The notes: generated by a model from the sequence alone, not told the origin. 64,000 nt of DNA from Alteracholeplasma palmae J233 (GCF_000968055.1 NC_022538.1:965499-1029498); one strand, 5' to 3'; counted from the stretch's first letter, positions 17,896-27,480 are shown. Numbers and translations: made by a program.

Positions 17896-17963
17896 AAAAA
17901 TATTGATATTTCTGGATAGATTTTCAAATAGAAAAGTGCTCTAGAGAATATCAATATTTTTTT
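17896..17963 (+). terminator. long hairpin with T-run downstream of ansA
   Basis: Perfect 15-bp inverted repeat, left arm 17896-17910 and right arm 17947-17961, with a 36-nt loop and a T-run on the plus side. Probably the ansA terminator or the end of a small transcript; the large loop is unusual compared with the other terminators here. Confidence 0.5.
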
Positions 17964-18091
17964 ATAAATAACGATCATCTTCTCTTCTTAAAGTTACATA
18001 TAGAAATGATCATTATAATAAAGATAAGTTATTTAAAAAACATAGTCATATAAGCAGCCAAAATTAGTTTATATCTATGTTTAGTAAAATA

Positions 18092-18122
18092 ATACTTTAA
18101 TTACAAATACTAAACTTACATT
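18092..18122 (-). repeat. AT-rich interspersed repeat, copy 5 (minus orientation)
   Basis: Differs from copy 4 at four or so positions and keeps core ACAAATACTAAACTTACATT. It lies 300 bases downstream of copy 4 in the same orientation. Confidence 0.7.
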
Positions 18123-18181
18123 ATTTCACTAATTTTCCCTTTAATCAGATTTAGAATCCCTATAATGCCTAAAAAAGATAT

Positions 18182-18210
18182 AAAAAAATAAGAGCAATTA
18201 AGCTCTTATT
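18182..18210 (-). terminator. intrinsic terminator of the hemW-xerD-deoB unit
   Basis: Stem AATAAGAGC/GCTCTTATT with U-run on the minus strand, 12 bases beyond deoB. Confidence 0.88.
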
Positions 18211-18222
18211 AGTTAAGATAAA

Positions 18223-19401
18223 TTATTTAAGTTTATCTAAAAATGAAGTCCCATATTTTGGTTTTTCTGTATTAAAGTTGTCATTGATGGTATATCCAAT
18301 ATCAGCAAATGTTTTTCCGATTGGTAATGCTTTTCCACCTTGAATTTTTTTACTATAAGCAATCAATGGAACATATTCTCTAGTATGATCAGTTCCATGA
18401 TGTATTGGATCGTTTCCATGATCTGCAGTAATTAATAACAAATCATCTTCTTTTAATTCTTTTAATAAATAAGGTAAATCTAAATCAAATTTTTCTATTG
18501 CTTTACCATAACCAATTGGATCTCTTCTATGACCATATAATGCATCAAAGTCTACTAAGTTTAAGAAACAAAGTCCTGTAAAATCTTTTTTTGCAAGTTC
18601 TGTAATTTGAACCATTCCATCATCATTTGACTTTGTTTTACTAAATTCAGTAATTCCATAACCATCAAAGATATCATTGATTTTTCCTAAGGCAATCACA
18701 TCATAAGATGCTTCTGATAGATAGTTTAGAGTTGTTTTATCAAAAGGTTTAAGAGCATAATCATGTCTATTAGGAGTACGTTTAAAATCGTTTTTATTAG
18801 ATCCTAAGAAAGGTCTAGCAATTACTCTACCTACTTTCCATTCTGGTTTCATAGTGATTTCTCTTGCTATTTCACATATTCTATATTGTTCTTCTATTGG
18901 AATAATATCTTCGTGCATGGCTATTTGTAAGACTGAATCTGCTGAAGTATAAACAATTAAATCACCAGTTTTCATATGTTGCTCACCAAGTTCAACTAAT
19001 ATATCTGTTCCTGAAGCAGCTTTATTTCCTATAACTTTTCTTCCAGTTTTTTCTTCTAATTCTTTAATCAATTCATCAGGAAATCCATTATCAGTAAACG
19101 TTTGAAACGGTTTTGTAATATATAAACCCATCATTTCCCAATGGCCAGTCATTGTATCTTTACCAAGTGAAGCTTCTTGAATTTTTGAATAATAAGCTAG
19201 AGGTTTAGCAACTGGTTCTACTTTCTTTATAGGAGCGATATTTGCATAACCTAAGCTTTGTAAATTAGGAATATGTAAATCCATACGTTCAGCAATGTGA
19301 CCTATTGTATTTGCTCCTTTATCATTGTAATCTGCTGCGTCTGGTGCCTCACCAATTCCAAGGCTATCCATAACAATTAAAAAGATTCTTTTAAATTTCA
19401 T
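18223..19401 (-). CDS. deoB: phosphopentomutase
   Basis: Interconverts (deoxy)ribose 1- and 5-phosphate, linking the nucleoside phosphorylases to DeoC. 392 residues of the alkaline-phosphatase superfamily. [18 protein letters not shown] carries the first metal-binding Asp, [10 protein letters not shown] the phosphorylated Thr, and ADHGNDP the C-terminal metal site. The ATG at 19401 follows AAGGAGG at correct spacing and gives the canonical N-terminus; an apparent 33-residue extension upstream overlaps xerD and is not believable. The start overlaps the xerD stop by 11 bases. It is separated from deoC/deoD by 16 kb. Confidence 0.95.
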   Translation of the reverse strand: MKFKRIFLIVMDSLGIGEAPDAADYNDKGANTIGHIAERMDLHIPNLQSLGYANIAPIKKVEPVAKPLAYYSKIQEASLGKDTMTGHWEMMGLYITKPFQTFTDNGFPDELIKELEEKTGRKVIGNKAASGTDILVELGEQHMKTGDLIVYTSADSVLQIAMHEDIIPIEEQYRICEIAREITMKPEWKVGRVIARPFLGSNKNDFKRTPNRHDYALKPFDKTTLNYLSEASYDVIALGKINDIFDGYGITEFSKTKSNDDGMVQITELAKKDFTGLCFLNLVDFDALYGHRRDPIGYGKAIEKFDLDLPYLLKELKEDDLLLITADHGNDPIHHGTDHTREYVPLIAYSKKIQGGKALPIGKTFADIGYTINDNFNTEKPKYGTSFLDKLK

Positions 19402-20302
19402 TTTCTTCCTCCTTAGCACGTGGATGTGCTTTATTATATATTTCTTTAATTCTCTTTTGACTGATATGAGTATATATCTGAGTAGTTGATATATCTTCAT
19501 GTCCTAATAAATTTTGTAACGTTCTTAAATCCATTCCATTTTCTAAAAGATGAGTAGCAAACGAATGTCTTAATGTATGTGCAGAAAACTCTGTTTCTAT
19601 GTTTGAGTCACTACCTAATTTTTTTAATAGTTTGTGAAAGCCTTGTCTAGATAAACGTTCTCCGTATTGATTAACAAATAAAAAGCTATGTTTTTTACCC
19701 TTAAGTAAAGTTTCTCTTGATTTGATAATATAGTTTTTAATTGCAACACTGGCCATATCTGAAATAGGAACCATACGCTCTTTAGAACCCTTGCCAGTAA
19801 CAATCACATAAGATTGATTAATATGAATATCACTAATTTTCAACTCTAGCAGTTCAGAAACTCTTAACCCAGATCCATATATCAATTCTAGTAAAGCCGT
19901 ATTTCTAATACCTAATTCAGTTGTTTTATCTACTGCTTCTAAAAGTCTAACAACCTCTTCTATAGATAAAACAGTTGGTAAGCTTTTGGATATTTTAGGT
20001 GTATTAAAATGAACAGATACATCATCATCTACTTCTTTTTCAATGAGTAGAAAGTGATGAAATTTCTTAATAGAGGTTAATTTTCTGGAAATTGATTTAC
20101 TATTGATCTCTTTTCTCTTTAACGAACTTAAGTATGATTCAATATGCTTTTTTTCTATTTTAGAAACTTTAGTTACTTTTTGGTATTTATTTAAGAACTC
20201 AACATATTGTTCTAGATCTCTAATATATGCCAGAATAGTGTTTTTAGATAAGCCGAGCTCATTGGATAGATAGTATTTGAAATCATTAATGATATATTTC
20301 AT
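19391..20302 (-). CDS. xerD: tyrosine recombinase, XerC/XerD type
   Basis: 303 residues. An N-terminal SAM-like core-binding domain (about 1-90) precedes a catalytic domain with the full set Arg147 (GSGLRVSE), Lys171 (TGKGSKER), His242 and Arg245 (HTLRHSFAT), His268 (LLGHED) and Tyr277 (QIYTH). The length and lack of cargo genes fit the chromosomal dimer-resolution recombinase, not a phage integrase. Only one Xer is visible here, so XerC against XerD cannot be decided. It overlaps both neighbours (deoB by 11 bases, hemW by 4). Confidence 0.9.
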   Translation of the reverse strand: MKYIINDFKYYLSNELGLSKNTILAYIRDLEQYVEFLNKYQKVTKVSKIEKKHIESYLSSLKRKEINSKSISRKLTSIKKFHHFLLIEKEVDDDVSVHFNTPKISKSLPTVLSIEEVVRLLEAVDKTTELGIRNTALLELIYGSGLRVSELLELKISDIHINQSYVIVTGKGSKERMVPISDMASVAIKNYIIKSRETLLKGKKHSFLFVNQYGERLSRQGFHKLLKKLGSDSNIETEFSAHTLRHSFATHLLENGMDLRTLQNLLGHEDISTTQIYTHISQKRIKEIYNKAHPRAKEEENEI

Positions 20303-21390
20303 ATAAATAGAACAAACACTTGATTACCTAGCATCATACCACGTTCAGTAAGTGATAAATGATCGTTTTCTATTTTAAGTAATCCATAGTCCATTTTTTC
20401 TTTTAATTTAGGATATTTTTCAAACAAATCAATTCCATATCTATCTTTCACATAAGAAATAGAGATTCCTTTAGTTTTTCTAAGTCCGAAAATCAGATCA
20501 TCTTGTAATAAATCTTCGTTAGTTTGTGGCATTTCAGATGCTTTAAAGTGATCTAAATATTTAGGCATGGATTTTTCATTTAAGGTTCTGACATTATTAA
20601 TAAATCCATGGGCACCTAGGCCTACACCAATATATTCATCTAAGTTCCAATAAATCATATTATGTTTTGAATAATCACCATTTTTCGCATAGTTTGAGAT
20701 TTCATAGTGTTCAAATCCGTTTTCTTTTAAATACTTTGTTACATACTCAAACATCTCAGCTTCGGTGTCTTCACTAGCAGGTTCAAAATTTCCTTTTAAA
20801 TACTGATGATAAAAATAAGTCTTATCTTCTAGTATCAGTGAGTAACAAGAAACGTGAGTGATGCCTAATTGCATCGTGTAATCTAGATCTTTTTTGATAT
20901 GTTCTAACGTCTGACCTGGTATTGCATATATTAAGTCAATACTTAAATGAGGAATACCAATACTCTTTAAATGATTTACAACATCAAAAACTTGGTCTTT
21001 AGTATGTTGTCTATTCACATATTTTAAGATATCATCATCAAAACTTTGAACACCCAAACTCACACGATTAATACCATATTTTTTAAAGACTTTTCCTTTT
21101 TCTTCACTATAACTATCAGGATTAACTTCAATTGAAAATTCACCTGGATGAATACCTTGTAAGGCAGTTAGTAATTTTTCTAACTGAACTGGGCTAAGCA
21201 TACTAGGTGTCCCACCTCCTATATATATAGTCTCTATTTTGGAAAAACTATCTTTATATAAATTTATTTCATCTATTAAACGGTCTAGATAAGTTTCTAT
21301 CATTTCATTATTTTTAGGAACTCTTTTTACAAAGTCACAATAGTGACAAATATATTCACAAAATGGAATATGTATGTATAAACCTCTAAT
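20299..21390 (-). CDS. hemW: HemW-type radical SAM protein, probable ATT start
   Basis: About 363 residues. The N-terminal RGLYIHIPFCEYICHYCDF has the radical-SAM CxxxCxxC cluster motif preceded by the HemW-typical YIHIPFC, followed by IYIGGGTPS and, later, the HemW-type C-terminal domain. HemW proteins are haem chaperones; related HemN acts in porphyrin synthesis. No ATG, GTG or TTG lies at the expected start. AGAGGTGA is seven bases before an ATT codon that gives the family N-terminus, while the only upstream ATG (21459) would place a TATAAT-like promoter inside the coding region. Overlaps xerD by four bases. Confidence 0.85.
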   Translation of the reverse strand: MRGLYIHIPFCEYICHYCDFVKRVPKNNEMIETYLDRLIDEINLYKDSFSKIETIYIGGGTPSMLSPVQLEKLLTALQGIHPGEFSIEVNPDSYSEEKGKVFKKYGINRVSLGVQSFDDDILKYVNRQHTKDQVFDVVNHLKSIGIPHLSIDLIYAIPGQTLEHIKKDLDYTMQLGITHVSCYSLILEDKTYFYHQYLKGNFEPASEDTEAEMFEYVTKYLKENGFEHYEISNYAKNGDYSKHNMIYWNLDEYIGVGLGAHGFINNVRTLNEKSMPKYLDHFKASEMPQTNEDLLQDDLIFGLRKTKGISISYVKDRYGIDLFEKYPKLKEKMDYGLLKIENDHLSLTERGMMLGNQVFVLFI

Positions 21391-21470
21391 ATTATCACCT
21401 CTTTTATCTATAGTTATATTATACAACAGTTTTATTAAATCTAATTTTAACAGAACCATTTCTATAAATT

Positions 21471-21500
21471 AAAAAAGTGATTCTAATAGAACCACTCTTT
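21471..21500 (-). terminator. intrinsic terminator of the lipoprotein gene
   Basis: AGTG-TTCT/AGAA-CACT stem with a 3-nt loop and U-run on the minus strand, separating the lipoprotein gene from hemW. Confidence 0.75.
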
Positions 21501-21515
21501 TGTTATTAGTTTTAT

Positions 21516-22064
21516 TTATTTTTTCAATTCCCATCTACCATATAAAGTAGTATCTTTACCAAAAACTGTATTTTGAAGTTTTATTTGACTATCAGAGCTA
21601 AAATCTGATTTTAAATACCAACCTTTAAAGCTATAACCTTCTTTATTTGGGTTATAAGCACTCGCTTTTTTATTAATAGGAGTTTCAACTGTTTCTACAG
21701 TTTCTGTATCATCCTCCATATTTTTTATAACAAATGTAAGAGTTCTTGTTTGATTAGTTGTAGGCTCTTCTTGCCATTTAGCATAAAGTACACTATTTTC
21801 TAAAAATGGTTCAGCAATATCAACTCTATCAGTGAATTCTAAGTTTGTGTACCAACCGATAAAAACAAAGCCTTCTTTAGTAGGAACAAAATATCTAATG
21901 TGTTGCCCTTTATCAATGGTAACCTCTTTGATTTCAGTTGTTTCATCTTGCATTAACTTAATTGTTAGGCTGCTAACTTCTTGTTCCTTTTTATCATTAT
22001 TTTGACACCCAACTAATAGGATTGAACCTATCAAAGTTAGGATTAATAAACTAATTTTTTTCAT
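21516..22064 (-). CDS. lipoprotein with two InlB-type (Listeria-Bacteroides) repeats
   Basis: 182 residues. The N-terminus MKKISLLILTLIGSILLVGC is a lipoprotein signal with lipobox LVGC and lipidated Cys20. Two copies of the InlB B-repeat/flg_new type beta module follow, each with the pattern KEG-F-GWY ... LYAKW/LYGRW (about residues 51-94 and 136-180). Such modules are found on surface proteins and often mediate adhesion. The gene begins 10 bases after the pectate lyase gene, so both are made together; a cell-surface accessory role in pectin binding or use is inference. Confidence 0.82.
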   Translation of the reverse strand: MKKISLLILTLIGSILLVGCQNNDKKEQEVSSLTIKLMQDETTEIKEVTIDKGQHIRYFVPTKEGFVFIGWYTNLEFTDRVDIAEPFLENSVLYAKWQEEPTTNQTRTLTFVIKNMEDDTETVETVETPINKKASAYNPNKEGYSFKGWYLKSDFSSDSQIKLQNTVFGKDTTLYGRWELKK

Positions 22065-22074
22065 AATGTACTCC

Positions 22075-23592
22075 TTAGTATGCTACTTTTAACCAATTAA
22101 GGTCAGTAGAAAGAGTTCCTGATTGTTCGTTTAAGATTTTAGATAAATCTTCTAGATCAATTAGAATCACTTTATAATCAATTGTTTTAGATTCAGTATT
22201 CCAAACAAATTTTGGTTCTGCTATTCTAGTAGATGATACAAACGGTGTTTCTATATCCCATGAATTACCTTTAGCATTTAATACGTTTTCAATTTTCCAA
22301 ACAACATTTTCAACTAAATATGAACCTGTATGAACTGTTGAAGTTGTATCATAATTGTTTGTCTTAATAAGTTCTCTTACACCTTCAAATATTGAATTTT
22401 CATATTTAACTGAACCACCATTAGTGGTAACCATACCTTGATTAGTAAATGCAAGTTTCCAGTTGTTTGCAACAATACCGTTAACTAGATCTTTATATAA
22501 ACTATAAGATTTAATTCTTCTTTGAGTTTCATAAATTTCGTTATTATCGACATGAACATTATATATATGTGAACTACCGCCTCTTAAACGAGGTAATCTA
22601 TCCTGTAAATTTTTAAAGTATGTATTAATAATAGAAAATTCTAATTGTTTGTTAGTTGTCCATTCGTCTTTCTTAACATCATCACTACCACCAATCATGA
22701 ATCCTTTTTTCTGACCTTTAAATAGTTCATAGATATCAGTAGCACTTAAACCACTGTCACGTAGATATTTGTAGTATACATATTTAATTGTTTGATCTAA
22801 ATAACTTTTTTCTAATCCAGACATTACATCCTTATAATATGAACTTGCATCACCTGCTAAGAATTGACACCATGAAATAGTTACTCCTGTTGAGCTATTT
22901 TCTGCATCAATTAAGCCATCATAAGATTTACCAAAAACTAAGTGATCTAACCAAATATTATGGGAGAAATTGATTTTAAAGTAACTCCACCCTTGTAAAT
23001 CATAATCTCCAATTTTGTATGTATCTGCACTTAGACTATCTTCCCATTGCCATAATTCATCAAATTTTAAATTTCTGATGACTAAGTCATTAGTTTGATT
23101 GATTTTAAAACCTACGTGTTTTAGTGTTGCACCATTTTGTGAAAAAATAGTCATTCCCTTAACATTTGAAATTTCTATTTGACTAATTCCACTTTTTTCG
23201 ATTGCTTCACTTGTCACTAATTTATTTCTTGATTGGAAATTAGTAACTTTTAGTTTTTTTAGATCATTTTCAGATTTTTTTGTCTCTGCTTGAATAACTT
23301 TAAATCCTAAGTCAAGATCGTTTTTGATTTCAATAATTTCTTTTTTATTATTGATTGCGTCTATAAACTCAGCTGAATTAGTCACTGAAGCGTAATTATC
23401 TTCTGTTTTGATTCTTTCTTTTACTTTTCCTTCTACAAACGATTGTGCTGAAAATTGTTTATTAGAAAAAGATTCAGATGTTACTACAGTATTATTAGTT
23501 GAAATAATACTGTTAGAGCTTTTATTGCCACCAGAAATGCTTAGTGTAAATAATGCAACAAAAACTAAAAAAATAGATGTTATTTTTTTCAT
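22075..23592 (-). CDS. secreted pectate lyase, polysaccharide lyase family 1
   Basis: 505 residues with an N-terminal signal peptide (MKKITSIFLVFVALFTLSIS) and no lipobox Cys, so exported. The parallel beta-helix carries the PL1 signature NIWLDHLVFGKSYDGLIDA with conserved Asp residues, and RLPRLRGGSSHIYN, containing the catalytic Arg region. It should cleave polygalacturonate by beta-elimination. ATG 23592 follows AAGGAGA; an upstream in-frame ATG at 23643 would overlap the -10 box and gives no signal peptide at the N-terminus. The promoter carries a cre-like catabolite-repression site on its -35 box. Co-transcribed with the InlB-repeat lipoprotein. Confidence 0.88.
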   Translation of the reverse strand: MKKITSIFLVFVALFTLSISGGNKSSNSIISTNNTVVTSESFSNKQFSAQSFVEGKVKERIKTEDNYASVTNSAEFIDAINNKKEIIEIKNDLDLGFKVIQAETKKSENDLKKLKVTNFQSRNKLVTSEAIEKSGISQIEISNVKGMTIFSQNGATLKHVGFKINQTNDLVIRNLKFDELWQWEDSLSADTYKIGDYDLQGWSYFKINFSHNIWLDHLVFGKSYDGLIDAENSSTGVTISWCQFLAGDASSYYKDVMSGLEKSYLDQTIKYVYYKYLRDSGLSATDIYELFKGQKKGFMIGGSDDVKKDEWTTNKQLEFSIINTYFKNLQDRLPRLRGGSSHIYNVHVDNNEIYETQRRIKSYSLYKDLVNGIVANNWKLAFTNQGMVTTNGGSVKYENSIFEGVRELIKTNNYDTTSTVHTGSYLVENVVWKIENVLNAKGNSWDIETPFVSSTRIAEPKFVWNTESKTIDYKVILIDLEDLSKILNEQSGTLSTDLNWLKVAY

Positions 23593-23633
23593 GTTGTCTC
23601 CTTGTTTTCGTATTTTTTCGTGATTACAAGAAA

Positions 23634-23662
23634 ATAGTAGCATGATTAAAATTATATGTCAA
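23634..23662 (-). promoter_or_regulatory. promoter of the pectate lyase operon
   Basis: On the minus strand, -35 TTGACA (23657-23662) and extended -10 TGCTACTAT (hexamer 23634-23639), spacer 17 bp. The -35 is the perfect consensus. Confidence 0.8.
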
Positions 23663-23670
23663 CGCTTTCA
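23657..23670 (-). promoter_or_regulatory. cre-like CcpA site overlapping the pectate lyase -35 box
   Basis: TGAAAGCGTTGACA on the minus strand fits the catabolite-responsive element pattern TGWAARCGYTWNCW with one deviation and contains the whole -35 hexamer. A repressor bound here would exclude RNA polymerase. This assumes that a CcpA-like protein exists in the genome; it is not in this window. Confidence 0.65.
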
Positions 23671-23836
23671 TCACCAAATGTATGCGATTTCAACTGTGCT
23701 TTTGTGTGCCTTTTATTATAATATCTACAATCGACATATCTAATATACTTAAGATTGGATTTAATCAAGAATAGTAGTTTTTATAATTGTTATCAGTGTT
23801 AGTTAAACTGCAATTTTAACTTTTTATATTAAAGCA

Positions 23837-23865
23837 TAAAAAAAACTAGAATTTCTTCTAGTTTT
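23837..23865 (-). terminator. intrinsic terminator of lepA
   Basis: 10-bp stem AAAACTAGAA/TTCTAGTTTT overlapping the lepA stop codon, with U-run on the minus strand. Confidence 0.85.
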
Positions 23866-25684
23866 AATCTTCATCATTAGATAAAATAGCTAAGAAAGCC
23901 TCTTGTGGTACTTCTACTTTACCAACTGACTTCATCTTCTTTTTACCCTCTTTTTGTTTATTCAATAATTTTTTCTTACGTGTGATATCTCCACCATAAC
24001 ATTTAGCTAAAACGTCCTTACGCATAGCCTTGATTGTCTCACGTGCAATAATTTTATTTCCTAAAGCTGCTTGGACGGGTACTTCAAACATTTGTCTAGG
24101 AATTAAAGTGCGTAATTTTTCACAAATAACTTTCCCTCTTTGGTATGCAAAATCTCTATGCACAATAAGTGATAAAGCATCTACTACTTCTCCATTTAAA
24201 AGAATATCCATTTTTTGTAAATTAGATGGGTGATAATTTTCAATTTCATAGTCAAATGATGCATAACCTTTTGTTGATGATTTTAACTTATCAAAATAAT
24301 CATATACAATTTCAGATAACGGTAATAAGTAATTTAGCATGACTCTATTAGCATCAATATATTTCATATCCTTAAAGATACCACGCTTCTTTTGAGAAAT
24401 ATCCATTACTGCTCCAACGTAATCTTTAGGACACATAATGCTTGCTTTAACGTAAGGTTCTTCGATGCGATCAATTTGTTGTGGACTAGGTAATTTTGCA
24501 GGGTTATCTACTAATACCATTGTATTATCTGTTTGATAAACATGGTAAATAACAGAAGGTGCTGTTGCAATCAATTCAATGCCGAATTCTCTGGTAATTC
24601 TTTCTTGGATAATTTCCATGTGTAATAGACCTAAGAATCCACTTCTAAATCCAAAACCTAAAGCTTGTGAAGTTTCTGGTTCATAAACTAAGGATGCATC
24701 GTTTAATTTAAGTTTTTCTAAAGCTTCTTTTAAATCTTCGTATTTATTAGGTTCAATTGGATATAAACCACAGAAAACAACAGGATTCATTGTTCTATAA
24801 CCAGGAAGGCTTGCTGTAGCAGGTTTATTATTATGAGTAATCGTATCCCCTACACGAACATGTCCCATTGATTTAATAGAGGCTGTTAAATACCCAACAT
24901 CTCCAGGTCCTAAAATTTCTTTTTTAACTTCTTTAGGATTATAAACACCAACTTCGATGACTTCATAAACGGCCTTACTTGCCATAAATCTTATTTCATC
25001 ACCCTTTTTAACTGTTCCATTAACAACTCTAATTGAAGGAATAACTCCTCTATAAGCATCAAAATATGAATCAAACACCATTGCTTGTAAGGGTTCGTTT
25101 TCATCTCCTGTTGGTGCTGGTATATCTGTAACAATTTTTTCTAAAATATCAATAACACCAAGACCAGACTTTCCACTAGCCATAATTGCATCATGTGCAG
25201 GGATTCCAATTACTTCTTCAATTTCTTTTCTAACTTTTTCAGGATCTGCACTTGGCAAATCTACTTTATTTAACACGGGTATAATTTCTAAGTCATTATC
25301 AATAGCAAGGTATACATTCGCAAGCGTTTGTGCTTGAATTCCCTGTGCAGCATCCACGACCAAAATAGCACCTTCACAAGCTGCTAAAGATCGTGAAACT
25401 TCATATGTAAAGTCTACGTGTCCTGGGGTATCTATTAAATGCATGATGTATTCTTTACCGTCTCTTGCGGTATAATTCAGTTCTACTGCATTTAGCTTAA
25501 TTGTAATTCCACGTTCTCTTTCTAATTCCATAGAATCAAGAAGCTGTGATTTCATTTCGCGTGTTTGTACTGTATTAGTTAACTCTAAAATTCTGTCAGC
25601 TAATGTTGATTTCCCATGGTCAATATGAGCCACAATTGAAAAGTTTCTTATTCTCTTTTGTCTTTCATTTAATGTTTCTTTCAT
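23864..25684 (-). CDS. lepA: elongation factor 4 (LepA), translational GTPase
   Basis: 606 residues, full family length. G1 [11 protein letters not shown]2 RERGITIK, G3 DTPGHVDF and G4 NKVD are present, and the C-terminal LepA-specific domain ends in [14 protein letters not shown]. The C-terminal [16 protein letters not shown] is the conserved basic tail. EF4 acts on stalled or initiating ribosomes. The motif ITRKKKLL and domain order exclude EF-G or TypA. A yqeY-like gene lies 104 bases upstream on the same strand. Confidence 0.97.
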   Translation of the reverse strand: MKETLNERQKRIRNFSIVAHIDHGKSTLADRILELTNTVQTREMKSQLLDSMELERERGITIKLNAVELNYTARDGKEYIMHLIDTPGHVDFTYEVSRSLAACEGAILVVDAAQGIQAQTLANVYLAIDNDLEIIPVLNKVDLPSADPEKVRKEIEEVIGIPAHDAIMASGKSGLGVIDILEKIVTDIPAPTGDENEPLQAMVFDSYFDAYRGVIPSIRVVNGTVKKGDEIRFMASKAVYEVIEVGVYNPKEVKKEILGPGDVGYLTASIKSMGHVRVGDTITHNNKPATASLPGYRTMNPVVFCGLYPIEPNKYEDLKEALEKLKLNDASLVYEPETSQALGFGFRSGFLGLLHMEIIQERITREFGIELIATAPSVIYHVYQTDNTMVLVDNPAKLPSPQQIDRIEEPYVKASIMCPKDYVGAVMDISQKKRGIFKDMKYIDANRVMLNYLLPLSEIVYDYFDKLKSSTKGYASFDYEIENYHPSNLQKMDILLNGEVVDALSLIVHRDFAYQRGKVICEKLRTLIPRQMFEVPVQAALGNKIIARETIKAMRKDVLAKCYGGDITRKKKLLNKQKEGKKKMKSVGKVEVPQEAFLAILSNDED

Positions 25685-25788
25685 CGTATCTACCTTTCTT
25701 GCCTATCATATTTTAACATTATTTTTAGTATACAACAAGGCTAATCTTTTTATATCAAAAGATTAACTTCATATAATAGTTAAAAAGG

Positions 25789-26193
25789 TTATTTTGACAT
25801 AACAATTCTAGCAACTAGCCCTTTATCATATTGTCCTTTTAAATTTAATGATTGATCTAAATACTCCATAAATTCTTTAGGGGTAGGTTTTTCATTAGTT
25901 TTCTTAAATTCCATAAAATGTTTTTTAATTTCTGATTCATCTAATTGTTTTGGTAAAAGATTATTTAATAATTCTAATTCTCTACTAACGTCTTTGCTTA
26001 GAGACATTTCAGTATATATTTTGATTTCTTTTTTTATTAGATCAACAACTTTGGCATCATCAATCACATAATCACTGCTTTCTCTTCCTTTAAGAGTTTG
26101 AGCAGCACTATAAACTGATTCGTATGTATTTCTGGCAACTAAATCTTTTTCTTTCATTGCTTTTATTCTAAGTTCTTTAATTTTATTTAACAT
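25789..26193 (-). CDS. yqeY: YqeY-like GatB/YqeY domain protein
   Basis: 134 residues, slightly shorter than the usual 145-150. LNKIKELRIKAMKEKDLVARNTYESVYSAAQ is the family N-terminal helical bundle, followed by the GatB-type C-terminal region (LPKQLDESEIKKHF, then LNLKGQYDKGLVARIV). Related to the tRNA-binding tail of the amidotransferase GatB; its cellular function is not firmly established. AAGGAT precedes the ATG. Upstream of lepA on the same strand. Confidence 0.88.
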   Translation of the reverse strand: MLNKIKELRIKAMKEKDLVARNTYESVYSAAQTLKGRESSDYVIDDAKVVDLIKKEIKIYTEMSLSKDVSRELELLNNLLPKQLDESEIKKHFMEFKKTNEKPTPKEFMEYLDQSLNLKGQYDKGLVARIVMSK

Positions 26194-26304
26194 ATTTGTA
26201 TCCTTCCTGACTCCATTACTTATATTAATTATAATCTAAAAAGGCTATTTTTTATAGAAATTTGATATCATTTTTCAATATTATTTGCAAGATTATAGAA
26301 ATCC

Positions 26305-26333
26305 TTGTATAAACTCATTAAATCCTATATAAT
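26305..26333 (+). promoter_or_regulatory. promoter of the FMN-binding-type lipoprotein gene
   Basis: -35 TTGTAT (26305-26310), 17-bp spacer, -10 TATAAT (26328-26333), 31 bases before the ATG. Confidence 0.75.
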
Positions 26334-26364
26334 TAAAGTAAATTAAACGTTTCGGAGGTATATA

Positions 26365-27480
26365 ATGAAAATTAAAAAATTGTTATTATCATTTTTATTT
26401 GTAACATCACTTTTACTATTAGCAGCTTGTGGCAGTAAAACTGAATACTATTTTGCTCAAGCTACACCTAATCAAAACTCTGAATGGGTAAGTTATGTTA
26501 TTGTAGAAAAACAAGGTAATAAAATAACTGATGTAAAATGGAATGCTTATCATATTGCAGGGGATCTTGCTGGATGGAATTACTTAAGTAAACAAAATTA
26601 TAATGGAAAAGATAAGTACACCCAATCAAAGGAAGGCATTTATATGATGACTTCTGATGAAACTACAGGAAAGAAACTTAAATGGCATGAACAAGCTGAT
26701 TTACTTTCAAAAAAATTGATTGAGACACAAGATTATAATGATAGAAAACCAGTTCCTGCTGGGGCAAGCATTAGTTCTGATGATTTTTATGTTTTAGTTG
26801 AAAAAGCTTTAAGTTCTCCTGCTGTTCAAAAAGGTTCTTATGTAGATGGATTTCATTATATTTCTTTAAAAGACACTGCTTCTGATAGAACAGTTACCTC
26901 TTACTGGGATCCTATTGAAAATAAAGTTCTCAGTGATACCTTTAAAGCTTATAAATTTGGATCTTTTGTAGTAGTCAATGGAACAATCGTTCTAGCTTAT
27001 TATAATGAAGCTTATACTGGCTATCTAGTTGACTTTGATGCTGATGGTAAAGCAATTAACCATGTATACCAAGAAGATGGTAAAGAAGTTAAAAAAGCGA
27101 TTGCTAAAGTTGAAGTATCTGAAACTGTCACAACTACAACTAAAGAAATAGGCCGTGAAACTATTATTGACCCTGAGACAAATAAAAAAACAGTTATCGT
27201 TACTACTGAAACAACAACTGAAACAAATGAAGTTAAATCTATTTTAAAAAGTAAAAAATTAACAAAAAATCAACTTGGACTAAGTTATTTGATGAAAAAA
27301 CCAAATGGACCTGCTACATATGAATTCTTTGAAGCGGCTAAGTTTGCTGGTGACTATTTAATAGAAAATCAAAACTTAGATGTAGCATTTAATACATCGG
27401 GAAAAACAGATGCTATTGCAGGTGTAACTATTACAGCCAAAGATTTTCAAACAATAGCTTTAAAAATACCTAAAAAGTAA
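26365..27480 (+). CDS. lipoprotein with degenerate FMN-binding domains (PplA-like)
   Basis: 371 residues. The lipoprotein signal ends in LLLAAC (Cys22). The mature part resembles tandem FMN_bind domains of the PplA type: VSYVIVEKQGNKITDVKWNAY, then WHEQADLLSKKLIETQDY in the first, and the C-terminal DAIAGVTITAKDF in the second. In flavinylated homologues a Thr in the DxxSGAT motif is modified by ApbE. Here the C-terminal motif keeps the Thr (AGVT) but not the preceding residues, and the first domain reads PAGASIS with no Thr. A Thr/Glu-rich linker (residues 250-290) separates the two. Extracellular electron transfer is possible, not shown. Confidence 0.72.
   Translation: MKIKKLLLSFLFVTSLLLLAACGSKTEYYFAQATPNQNSEWVSYVIVEKQGNKITDVKWNAYHIAGDLAGWNYLSKQNYNGKDKYTQSKEGIYMMTSDETTGKKLKWHEQADLLSKKLIETQDYNDRKPVPAGASISSDDFYVLVEKALSSPAVQKGSYVDGFHYISLKDTASDRTVTSYWDPIENKVLSDTFKAYKFGSFVVVNGTIVLAYYNEAYTGYLVDFDADGKAINHVYQEDGKEVKKAIAKVEVSETVTTTTKEIGRETIIDPETNKKTVIVTTETTTETNEVKSILKSKKLTKNQLGLSYLMKKPNGPATYEFFEAAKFAGDYLIENQNLDVAFNTSGKTDAIAGVTITAKDFQTIALKIPKK

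Larger units (their letters stand above)
17823..18181. other. intergenic region between ansA and deoB
   Basis: No open frame of useful size. It contains a long imperfectly looped hairpin (17896-17961), a short GATCAT-type inverted repeat around 17970-18015, and repeat copy 5. Otherwise it is unassigned AT-rich sequence. Confidence 0.6.

Noticed and set aside
19402-19500. N-terminal extension of deoB
   Set aside because: It overlaps xerD by over 100 bases and encodes no deoB homology; ATG 19401 has AAGGAGG and the canonical N-terminus.
19391-20302. Xer recombinase as an integrase of a genomic island including the asparaginase locus
   Set aside because: The gene is locked by overlaps between hemW and deoB in a housekeeping operon, and its length and motifs fit XerC/D; no attachment-site pair was seen.
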